The notes under the pieces: generated by a model
Database searches by the model: none
Seen by the model: only the letters and a program-made list of their open reading frames with translations
Told to the model about the DNA's origin: nothing
Position numbers and translations under genes: made by a program
Shown here: in pieces, positions 1-9,200 of the stretch
How the letters are laid out: every line of letters begins with the position of its first letter
Position numbering within the stretch: the first letter of the stretch is position 1
DNA from: Apus apus
Taxonomy: Eukaryota; Chordata; Aves; Apodiformes; Apodidae
Direction of reading: 5' to 3'
Assembly (NCBI RefSeq): GCF_020740795.1
Contig: NC_067290.1
Coordinates: forward strand, 16,164,001 to 16,228,000
Length of the DNA stretch: 64,000 nucleotides

Positions 1-399
1 AAACTACTCTCTAGGGCCAATCAATAAAGCACTAATGCACAAATTAAAGGCAAACAGGGTGGACTGAAATTGATCTGGCACCAAGCACTACCAATGTGCA
101 AGGTAAATAAACTCAAGTTAATAATAATGCATCACTGACAAAATATTTAAAACTTGATCTTAAATGAATCAGCCTTTGAGTGAAATAGCCCAACTCATAT
201 TCATGCCCAATGGAAACAGTGCCTAAAGCTTTGTGAGTTTGGATTCTAAGCTTAAACACTATGAGTTGATCACAGAAATAAAACAAAAGGTAATTCAAGT
301 TTGGGATACATTCTTGTCTTTCAGGAAACATATGAGCAAGCAGATAGTGACCAGAGAAGGACAAGGAAGGAAAACTCGTGGTGCTCAACCAACCAGCAT
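1..399. other. No gene seen; flank beyond the candidate 3' end
   Basis: AT-rich sequence with no exon-like frame, no recognisable repeat and no RNA gene that I can support. It would be downstream of the minus-strand gene if the poly(A) site at 444-449 is used. Confidence 0.5.
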
Positions 400-449
400 C
401 TTTTAAGGAAAGGAACAAACCAAAGAAGTGAAACTCAAAAGCTTTTATT
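400..449 (-). terminator. Polyadenylation signal and downstream element
   Basis: On the minus strand AATAAA lies at 449-444, about 200 nt past the TAA at 652-650. It is followed by a T/GT-rich stretch (CTTCTTTGGTTTGTTCC at about 417-401). Signal plus downstream element is the standard vertebrate poly(A) arrangement. AATAAA alone is common in AT-rich DNA, so the value lies in its position behind the candidate last exon. Confidence 0.35.
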
Positions 450-649
450 TACAGAATATACTTTGCACTGTCAGTATTTTGTTTTAAATGAGGATTTTAA
501 AAACTGCTTCAATACCATCACAGTCAACAACTAGCCACTGCTTACACAAGAACTTCAGCATAATGTCACAAACAAACAAAAAACCAAGAGACAAAACTCA
601 CCAGTCCTGGGTTCTTATTTCGAGGACTATATTAAAGGAGGGCTCCAGC

Positions 650-766
650 TTACAGTTTAGAATCTGTTTTACCCACCATCCATGCAACAAAGACTTCAAC
701 AGCAGCTCCTGAAGAGCACAGCAAACCTTCGCTATCCAGGAGTTTTTCACAATCCTCAATCTTAAC
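650..766 (-). CDS. Candidate last coding segment, ends with TAA
   Basis: A minus-strand frame opens after a stop at 767-769 and reads through KIEDCEKLLDSEGLL, then a Cys-Ser-Ser-Gly-Ala-Ala stretch and VEVFVAWMVGKTDSKL, to a TAA at 652-650. The codons look like those of a real globular C-terminus. Downstream on the same strand are AATAAA at 449-444 and a T/GT-rich element at about 420-400, as expected for a 3' end. The weak point is the acceptor: AG dinucleotides are available at 761-762 and 766-767, but the pyrimidine tract is poor. The family is not recognised. The segment lies about 5 kb from the CpG-island exon on the same strand, so it is the natural 3' end of that gene, but the link is inferred. 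Confidence 0.33.
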   Translation of the reverse strand, partial: VKIEDCEKLLDSEGLLCSSGAAVEVFVAWMVGKTDSKL

Positions 767-1076
767 TTAACTTCCCTTAGTTTCACACCTACTCCTCCTG
801 TGTCATCTAGTTAAAACAAGATCAATAGCCAGCTATTAATTATGGATCAATGTTTAATTACCAGCTCCAAGTTACTGTCATAATCGGTTGCACAGATAAC
901 AAGATTTGGATGTCCTGTGTTTTATTAAAACGCTATCGAGTGGGCAATAGATGAGCATACAGCTGATTCACAGATGGCTAAAAACTGTCTTTCTCAGCAG
1001 AGAGTATTAAAGATTTTCTGGAGAAAATCCTTTGAGTGTATTCTCAAAGCTGCAGATTATGGTCCCAAACACTCAC

Positions 1077-1116
1077 AGAAGACTGGACTGGCAGAGGCAA
1101 TAATGAGCTGAACTAC
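1077..1116 (-). CDS. Candidate 40-bp internal exon
   Basis: On the minus strand an acceptor with a plausible branch region and T-run (CTTAACTGATACATTTTTTTG, then GACCACACCTGTGGCAG) precedes 40 bp that read VVQLIIASASPVF plus one base. These run straight into a GTGAGT donor at 1076-1071. Both splice sites are of good quality. The exon would enter in phase 0 and leave in phase 1. Joined to a TT-starting acceptor at about 765 it would continue in frame into the candidate last coding segment at 650-766, but that acceptor lacks a good pyrimidine tract. Such a short exon can be imitated by chance in intronic DNA, so this is a weak call. Confidence 0.22.
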
Positions 1117-2585
1117 CTGCCACAGGTGTGGTCAAGAGCAACAAAAAAATGTATCAGTTAAGTAATCCTGGAACTGTACCTGTGAGTCCTCAAAATGGAG
1201 AGGGGGAATCATAACTAAGCACTAAATAAACACATTTCCAATTTTTGCTGAAAATGAACCTTTGAAACAGGACAGGAGTGGAGAAATTATCAACTTCTAA
1301 GAAACAACCAAACCCCAAGTGGCTTTAAACCCTCATCTCACTCTTCTGCACTCCCAAAAGAATCTCAGTATCTTCACACATTCTTCATAGCATCCTCACT
1401 CAAAGTCATCAGCCAGAAAGACCAAATGAAAATTAAAAAAAATACTAACAATAGCCACATGCACTGATAATATCCCAGAGAAAAACAGGAGGAAACAATC
1501 ATGCAGATACCTGTAAAGCAAACAGTTTGTCTATTGACACTTTATTTAGTGCCTCAGGAGGCAGATCAATGACAAAACACTTGCTGTTATAGCAAAACCT
1601 TGAATGAATCCTAAATATACCTAACCAAGATAAGAAGTCTCTTTGGGTAACTTGAGCAGGAGCTCGGATGGAAGGCCAGGAGGAAGGGTTCACTTATGCA
1701 CAGCCAGGTTCAAGACCACAGGTATCCCAGCTAATTCTCAACTTCATGTCATATTCATGAAGGCTGTTTTTTCTTAACTCATTAGCCCTATTCCCTGACT
1801 ATATCTACATGAGGTAAAAGAAAAGTAAGTGAAGTGCAGCTTTTCTACTTCAACACAAAGCTGTGAATATCTGTGTCACAGCCAGATTGCTCCCAAGGCA
1901 GAAGTTCCACCAGTATAAAACTAACTGAAAAAACAATTTTAACTTTTTAATTATTATTATTGTTTAATTACAGCCTAAAATTATATTTAAATTTTCATTT
2001 CCTCTTTTCATCTCAAAAAAAGGATTTGATAATCATGTGTCTAATGACACTACCAGGTAGGAATGGGCCGAACATCTGTTCCACCTTGGCATCTCAGTTT
2101 TGTCTAGTTTGAAGAGGGCTTTGCAATCATTTGGTTTAGGTACCTAAAGAAAAAACTGTGTGTCTGTAGGCTCATTTATTTCCCCCCCCCTCTAAATGTA
2201 AAACCTTAAAAATTGTAGCAAAACTATCCACCAGCAAAAAGGGAGACACCCTGAACCTTCTAGAAACTTTCAAGAACTTAAAAAAACCCAAACAACTAAG
2301 GAAAGTAAGAATTTGACATTGAAGTAGCTTCTGAAGGCATTAATTGAAAGTTATTTTCAGTAATTTTTTTTTGTTGCATGGAAGATCATTAAACTCATAG
2401 CTGATAGCTTCTTAAAAAAGACAGAACAGTGTCTGTTTAGCATTAATGAGGCTTTATAGGTATTCAAGAGTAGGAATTGAAGGCATCTGCAAGGAGCAGC
2501 CTTGTACAGCTCCCTATTTTTGACACATACAGTATCCAGCAGATTTTGTAACAGGAATACTGTGTAATTAAATATTCTTCTGCAG

Positions 2586-2623
2586 CCCTCCCCACCCCCC
2601 CCGCTCCCCCCCCTTTTTTTTTC
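2586..2623 (-). repeat. G-run tract with quadruplex potential plus A-run
   Basis: The plus strand shows C-runs of 3, 4, 8 and 8 separated by 1 to 3 bases, followed by nine T's and a short T-rich tail. The minus strand therefore carries four G-runs of at least three with short loops, which meets the usual G-quadruplex pattern. If the minus-strand gene is right, the G-runs are in its sense (non-template) intron strand. Confidence 0.7.
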
Positions 2624-2859
2624 TTTAAATAGATATATTTTTTTCAATATGCATAAAATTTGGAAATGGTACATATGACAAGACTGAGGACCATTTTGAA
2701 GGCTAAGATGGAGTTGCATAATGCACCAGCCAATCTGCTCACTGTATTAGAAAACTCGAGTTACCTTAAGCAATATTTATGATTCTGATTTAATTGTTCC
2801 TTATTTATATTCATCGCTGAAATCCACTGCATCTGAAGCTATTTCGAAAACACAGCGTT

Positions 2860-2960
2860 CTCCCAAAGGGCCCAATCCAACTCCCATTCAAATAAACAGC
2901 CTTCAATGGAGCCTATTTGTTGCTAGCCAACAAGATTGAATTCTGCTGCAGAGTGGTCCC
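2860..2960. repeat. Possible ancient interspersed repeat
   Basis: The stretch with gggcccaatccaactcccat followed by caatggagcc resembles the old 'cccaatcct...cccattgaagtcaatggg' repeat family I know from turtles, crocodilians and birds. It is degenerate and the match is from memory, so the family assignment is tentative. A similar degenerate block lies at about 56000-56110. Confidence 0.25.
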
Positions 2961-5647
2961 TGGAGCGTTTGTCACGGCTCTTTACAAATATTGCTCCAGT
3001 AAGAGCAGGTCTAAATACGCTTGTCCACATGCACTGCAGACAACTGAAAACTATCTTTTATCTTCTTGAAACACTTGGTCAGATTTAAGCTCCAAAAGCA
3101 CAAAGGAGCTGAATCTATTAAGAATACAAAAAGTAAAAAACCAGTAATAAATAAAAAAGTTTAACGGTTTGAAAAAGAGCCACAGGGAAAGCAGGAGGAC
3201 GAAAAAACATTTTAATGTGGTAGGATCAAGTACCATTTATTCCACACTTTTTTTCCCCGCAGAAAAAGTCTGTGTAGATTATGACAGTGTAGAACCAGTC
3301 ATCTCAAAAAAGTTGGTTTCAACTGAGCTGTGAACATCAGCTGTTTTGAAACAACAGGAAATTTTGCAACAGATACAAAGCACACGAAGACCACTCCCGC
3401 AGTAAGTCAAGAAGGTTATCAGGAAAGATTTTAAATCTCACCAAGTAGCTACTGACACAGTGTTACCGAAACAACGAATTTTAAGATTGATACTTGATTA
3501 CCAAAAGGAAAACCCTGAAAAGAACTTGATACTTTTAAGAAGCGGGCAGGTTTTGCCGGCTTACACGAGAATTAAAGTAACAATGTAACTTCTTGCCTGA
3601 TCTAAGCAGTGAATGATACAAAGTAGTAAAACTCATTCCCGGGAAGGACTCTCTTACGCTCAGATGTTTTGTCTACTTCGAAACACTGATACCCAGGCTG
3701 CTGCTGGTGAACTGGCCGTTAAAGTTCGAAACAGGAAGGTCAGGACATTATTTAGAGGTGAATTCTATAAGTAGCACTGCAAAAATTAAGACCTTTTTAC
3801 AGGAAAGTGTTTTACTTTGAAACCAAGAACTTGATTTGTTGTTACAACAGTCTACTTGGAAAGCACAGATCTTGGGAGACGTTCTCAATGTGTTGGAGTT
3901 GAAAAATAGAACAAAATGTGATTTACAATACAAGCTCAATATCTCTATTTCATAAGTAACACACAAAAAGATTTTTAAGTGTTTTTAAAAGTTGGCCACC
4001 TTAATATCCAAAAATACTCTTGAGGATCTGATCTGATATCCAGGGATTTCAGCAGGATCACTCCATGCTTTGAGAGATGACCAAACAGAGCATGAACTCC
4101 TCATTTCCTCCTCTACCTCAGATCCCCACTGCAGCACCAGGTAAAGACTGGGCTTGAAACCAGCAATTTCAAACACAGAGATGACTCTGTTAAGCAGAGC
4201 TCCATACTCGAGCCTTACAAAGCCCTCCATAGCACAGCCCTACAGAAACAGCAGGGACACACCAAAAAGCAGCGAGGTGACCTCCAAGTTTGTTATTGTA
4301 GGATCAGAGTCACGAGGGCAGGAACACGTCTTCAACCATAGGATACATACACACCAAACACTGTTGGGACTGAGAGGATTGCTCAACACTAACAGTTTAC
4401 CTACCTATGTATCTACACGGGGAAATATTTGTATGTACACACTGATGAGTATGTTTACATACGCTCTCTCCCTGTCTCTGTGTGTATATATACGAAATGG
4501 ACACAGACTGAATAGACTGATCAATTGCACCAAACTGCCAAATACTCTACCCACCACTAAAAAGGGAAAGTTTGGCACAGAAGACGTCTGATTAGAAACC
4601 TTCAAGCTAAACCACAAAGCGTGCAAAAGGAGATGTACAATGCACGTTACGTTCAGCACCAACACGGCGCTTTGTCCAACTGCCATCCCATGCAGCCATA
4701 CACCAGCCCCCACGGGACAGAACCAGCCAGAAACAGGCTCTGTTCTCTCCAGAGGCTTTAGCTTCTGGGAAAACACTTGTGCTCAGAAGCATGGGCTGAA
4801 GCAGATTCCCATGAAACTGATCTGATAAAAAGACAAAATAAAGAGGTTGGTTGTGGGAGGCACCAGAGCTGTCTAAAAATGCACATCTCTCACATTAACC
4901 TCAGCATTTCTGCTGTCCAGGTAAATAAAGAACTCCTGCTACACCTCAAGAGCTCCTGAATGTGAGCCCTTCAGACAGGCCCACTTACTTATTTCCCTTC
5001 ACACTCCTGAGACTCAAGACCACTGGGACACGAGAGCTACGACCAGCCTTGCCAGGAGAGCAAAACTGGGCATCCTCACAGCCACCAGCACAAAGCCAAA
5101 GCCAACCCCATCCTGCCAACCCAAACGTTTGGAGGTGAATTATGTCGCTTCGTGCAAGGTGTCCCCTACTTCTGCTATTAAAATAACTAAAAGTACTTTC
5201 CGTTTCAGGGACAGGGAGGTTTTCGCAGCTGTTGACGCGCTTCAGGACACCCCTGGGTGGGCTCAGCCCTGGCCCAGCGGAGGGGCAGCCCGGGGCCACC
5301 AGAGCTTTGCCCCGAGCGCGATGGACCCGCGGCCGCTCGGTCTGTGCGGGGGAAACGCAGAGCGGGGCTGCGGGCTGAGTGAGCGCATCCTGCGGGCAGC
5401 AGGTCCAGGGGGAAAGCGAAAGGTCTCCTCCTCCCGCCAGCTGCGAGCAGCGGGCACGGGTAGGGCAGAGGCTGCCAAGGGGCTGCCCGACCGGCCGCGG
5501 GGAAAAGCGGCGGTGAGGGACGGGGGATAAGGGCTGCTCCTGAGGAGCCTCCCCGCAGCGCCAGGTGCGCTGCCCAGCCCCCCTTCCTGGCGCTTAGGGC
5601 AGGAGCGGGGCCGGCGGGATGCGGCGGCCGGGGCCGGGCTCACTCAC

Positions 5648-5731
5648 CGGGAAGCTGCCCCGCAGGCGGGCGGATCTCAGGGCCAGGTCCCGCAGCGCAG
5701 CCCCCGCCTGCCCGGCCAGGGGAGCCGCCAT
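5648..5731 (-). CDS. First coding exon of an unrecognised CpG-island gene
   Basis: An ATG at 5731 in good Kozak context (AAGATGG) opens 28 codons that begin MAAPLAGQAGAALRDLALRS and end in a Ser-Phe-Pro. The frame then meets a donor of good consensus (CCCG|GTGAGTG, intron starting at 5647), so the exon ends in phase 0. The ATG lies inside a YY1-type motif, a common arrangement in housekeeping genes where YY1 sits just downstream of the transcription start. The short Ala/Leu/Arg-rich N-terminus with few acidic residues would suit a mitochondrial targeting sequence, but that is inference from composition. I do not recognise the family. Read without splicing the frame runs on to about 5594, which is a less likely end given the donor. 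The rest of the gene should lie at lower coordinates; see the entries at 1077-1116 and 650-766. Confidence 0.55.
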
Positions 5732-5734
5732 CTT
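5724..5734 (-). promoter_or_regulatory. YY1-type element overlapping the start codon
   Basis: The minus strand reads AAGATGGCGGC here, the classical YY1 consensus, and its ATG is the proposed start codon of the first coding exon. YY1 sites in this position help set the start site and direction of TATA-less promoters. The match is exact to the commonly quoted core; function is inferred. Confidence 0.5.
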
Positions 5735-5884
5735 AAGCGCGCCGCGTGCCCCGGCGGCCGCTGCCCCGCCCTGCCCCGCTCCCGGGCGGAAGCGCGGGGC
5801 GGCCCCGAGGCGGGGAGAGGGGCTGGGCCGGGCGCTGCGGGGCCCGGCGGGGCCGTGCGGGGCAGGGTGCGTGGCTGGGGCCGC

Positions 5885-5910
5885 GGGGCAGGGCAGGGCA
5901 GGGCAGGGCG
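5885..5910 (+). repeat. GGGCA pentanucleotide tandem repeat
   Basis: About five perfect copies of GGGCA lie inside the CpG island, just upstream (on the minus strand) of the proposed first coding exon. The plus strand has at least four G-triplets with two-base loops, so it can form a G-quadruplex in the promoter. Confidence 0.85.
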
Positions 5911-6104
5911 CTGGGCGGGTGGCAGCGCCGAGCACGGCCGCGTGCGGGGCCGGCGCGGGAGGCTGGAGAAAGAGGAGGGTTTGCGGGGAAGGCGGTGGCT
6001 GGGGCCGATGTGCGGAGATTCTGGGAAGTGCGAGGTGCCTGCCTTGATCCGCGGGGCATTCATTGCCTGCTGGAGGTTTTGCCCTGACTGGTTTGCCCTC
6101 TGGC

Positions 6105-6243
6105 TTTTGTTTGTTTGTTTGTTTTTTGTTTATTGGTTTGGTTTTTTTTGTTTTGTTTTCTTTTTGTCGTTGTTGTACATGTTTTCATGACTAAAAGCAC
6201 TTATTTTCTCTCTCTTTTTTTTTTTTTCCTTTTTTTTTTTTTG
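6105..6243 (+). repeat. T-rich low-complexity tract with (TTTG)n
   Basis: A TTTG run at about 6107-6124 is followed by long interrupted T-runs up to 6242. It lies just outside the right edge of the CpG island. This is simple low-complexity DNA; no element boundaries are visible. Confidence 0.7.
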
Positions 6244-9200
6244 ATAGGAACTAGTAAATTAACCCAAGCTAATAAGCCCTCATAAGTCCTGCTGGGATCC
6301 AGCTGACTCTTCATAGGCACTTTAACCTGAACTCCACAAAATACCTCAGTTCCTTCTTCATCCACAGGTAAAACCTGTTAGTTAAGGCTAAAACTGAGAC
6401 TCTGAATTCAGACCCACCTGGGGGACTGTGCTTAAGACCAGAGCCCTGAGAGCTCATGACTCCTTGTGTGGATATAAAATCTAACATATGAGTTCCCAGT
6501 CTGAGCTGTGGTTTCGTGAAAGTGAGTCCCAGAAGCCAGATTTGGAAAAATACCTCATTCCATCTGTCAGGAATGACTTAGGGTGTGCTGTGGACACAGG
6601 TATAGTGGCCTACAGTCTGAAACAAGCTCAGGAGTCAAGTGGCCTGGTCTTTGCAGACACAGTTTCTGTGTGAGCCCTCTGAGCATTTCAGTATCTGCTG
6701 CTTGTTAGTGCACACTCTGGATAGTTCACCTATGAGTAATGGAGAGCTGACATTAAATAGTTCACACAAATTATCAATTAACAATGACACTTAGGGAAAA
6801 AGAAAATTGAGCAGATACCCTTGCAATTTTGCAACAGTTCATGTTAAATTCACCTATTCTGAAGCATGTAAACTATAGCATTATGTGCAGGTGTTATGCT
6901 GAACATTAGTTACTCAGTGGCTTGTGATGAAATAGGTGGATAAATAAAACAGTCAAATCCCCATTTTCTGTCTAAGGTGTGAGTGGGGGAGAAAAGGAGA
7001 ATGCTCCTGTCAGTGCTTAGAACTTACACTCCTAAATGTGTTTAAGAAAAAAATCAGGAATGAACAATTCCTGTATTGGAATTTAATCAGCAAATAAATT
7101 ATACTTCTATCAGAAAAAAAAAAAAAAATCTTCAATTTCATAAAACCCAAAGTGCTAAAAAAATCTGAAATTGAACAGTTTTGTCTTTGTCATGACAATT
7201 TAAGTAATGTAATATGTTTCAATAAAGAATCCCAAGATGCAGCTTTTTGATAGCATCAAGCAATAATGTATGGTACCCAGTATCAACCCAGGTATTATTG
7301 TGTGCTGCTTCTTTCAGAATATTACATGCTGACTTCAGTATGATGATGGAGGAAATACAATTTCATTTGCAGCTCCATGCCTGTGGTTCAATAAGCACAG
7401 TGTTTCCTATTCATACAAACTATTATGGCTGTCTGACATTAGGCTTATATAAATATAACAGGTATATAAGCTTTCAGATAATGTGGGTGGATTTCATGCA
7501 ACGCTATCATTTAATGCTATGAGGAGCACTTTCACTGCATAAGTACTGCAGAACCTTCTTTACTATACTTTTTATTGTTTAGATTTAGTAAATGGAAAAA
7601 CACTGAGCAAATGTAGTCTGGGTTAGTCACCAAGACATCATTTTTTTTGTATCTCTAAGGTAGAAGATACTTGTTCTTTAACATATGAGGAGAAAAGTTA
7701 TAGAGATGCATTGTCTTCTCATCCAGTTTCCTTCTATGTATGTGTAAACCAAAGAAAAGTTAGGTTGAACAAGTCTCAGAAGCAATTAGCAGAGCTAGCA
7801 GCAGCCAGCTTTCTTGAAGGATACAGTACAAGGAAGTGTGTGTGGGTGTGAGAGTTGAGGTACACAATATGTATTGTTAGAAACCCACTTGAGATGAAGG
7901 AATTTGGGAACAGCTAAGGAGTAGTCCCAACACACTGACCTCAAAAATAAGGAGGGAAGGGGAGTGAAGTATACAATAAAAAAGGCTAAAATGAGAGAGG
8001 CTGATTTCAAAGGATATTCCTTCTAGGCTACTAAACATTCTTCCCTGTATCTATCATGGGGATGCAGGATTTGAGGGTGCTGCATTTCTCATATCTTCCC
8101 CAGGATGCATAAAAAGCTAGATTTGTAGCTAAGCTTTTCAGCACTGGTCTGCTTAATGCAGAACAACCAGTCATATTTTTGCAACTAAGTTTAAAAATAC
8201 ATTGCATACAACATAACTCTTAAGAACTTGTCATTAAGACTGAATAGTTGATAGCATTCAAGTGAAAACATTTTAAAACCAAATTGTTACCTTATCACAG
8301 GTAATGCATAATTTTAAATGTTTTTGCATTTCCTCTTCATTGCAGCAGTACTTGTTAACAATGAAACACCACATTAATTTTCTCATCCATGCAGCTTTAA
8401 CACCCAACCATTATTTGCTAAAGATGGATGTCAAACCCAGCACATGGATGGTGTATGCTGCCATTCAGAAAGGCTGTTTATCATTAACTTTTCATTTAAC
8501 CATAAGACTATTTGACAAATAGAAACATTACAGCTAGCAGAGCTGAATGGAGCTTTTTGTACAGCAATGAAGCAGGGAGCATTTATGTTTTCATGGATAG
8601 GAGACTCTTCTAACTTTGACAGAATTGCAATTAGACCAAATACATCTTCACGTGATTACTCTTGAAAATATGTCACCAATAATATGGTTGCTCTGGTCTG
8701 GTTTTGGTGGGTTGTAACCTCTTCTTCTGAAAACTCTATAAACAGTGGACTGAAAGAATTTTCATCATGTGCATATTGCTTTTTAATTGTCCTTGAGTCA
8801 ACTATGGAACTTGAGCTTCATATACTAATTTCCTAGAGAGTAAATATCATAAAGATAATACATTTCCTAGAGAATAACTTAATCTGCATGTGAAAGATAA
8901 ATCACACATAACATCTCTAAAAATAATGCATGAAGATGGTGAAACTGCAACAAACTCACTAAAATAGTCCCGCTGTAGGTGACTAAAGATCAGGAAAGAA
9001 GATCATAGACTGAGTCTTATAGTGACACGATAGAGTATGAGTCTTGATGCACAAGTCCCTCAAAGTCTGTGATGCTGGCCCTGTCCTACAGTGTTCCTCA
9101 TTCATTTTCTCTGGTCATGTCTATTTGTCTCTAAATATATAACAAAAGGGAAAATGTACGGAAAGTGATAAATATAGCAATGAGTGGAGGAAGGGTAATG

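Larger units (their letters stand above)
1117..5647 (-). other. Presumed intronic sequence of the minus-strand gene
   Basis: This is AT-rich DNA between the first coding exon and the candidate downstream exons. At least one more coding exon may be hidden here, because a 28-codon first exon joined straight to the 40-bp candidate would give a very short protein. An open frame at 1499-1693 on the minus strand ends in CAG|GTATCT and could be an exon, but I found no convincing acceptor for it. A patch at 3370-3740 keeps several CpGs in otherwise CpG-poor sequence. A G-run tract lies at 2586-2620 and an old repeat at about 2860-2960. Confidence 0.4.
5240..6055. promoter_or_regulatory. CpG-island promoter, possibly bidirectional
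   Basis: This is the only CpG-dense, strongly GC-rich block in the window, with a sharp edge against AT-rich DNA at about 6060. It contains SP1-like GGGCGG boxes (for example within 5784-5792, 5910-5917), an ETS-like GGGCGGAAG at 5784-5792, a second ETS-like GGGAAGTG near 6024-6031, and a YY1-type AAGATGGCGGC on the minus strand at 5734-5724. No TATA box is visible. CpG islands of this kind mark broadly expressed vertebrate genes and often fire in both directions. The minus-strand output is the coding exon at 5648-5731. For a plus-strand transcript I see only possible donors, such as GCG|GTGAGG at 5513, and no convincing coding exon. The transcription start sites are inferred and not seen. 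Confidence 0.8.

Noticed and set aside
1499..1693. Minus-strand 64-codon frame ending CAG|GTATCT, possible exon
   Set aside because: The donor is only fair and no acceptor with a pyrimidine tract opens the frame. The same CAG preceded by CTGTTTGCTTTA looks more like an acceptor than an exon end.
5129..5530. Plus-strand 133-codon frame across the left part of the CpG island
   Set aside because: GC-rich islands are poor in stops in all frames. Frames of similar length occur on both strands here and none shows a recognised domain.
5619..6190. Several plus- and minus-strand frames of 108 to 142 codons in the CpG island core
   Set aside because: Gly/Arg/Pro/Ala-rich translations in every frame are a base-composition effect. 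Only the minus frame with YY1-type start and GTGAGTG donor is supported.
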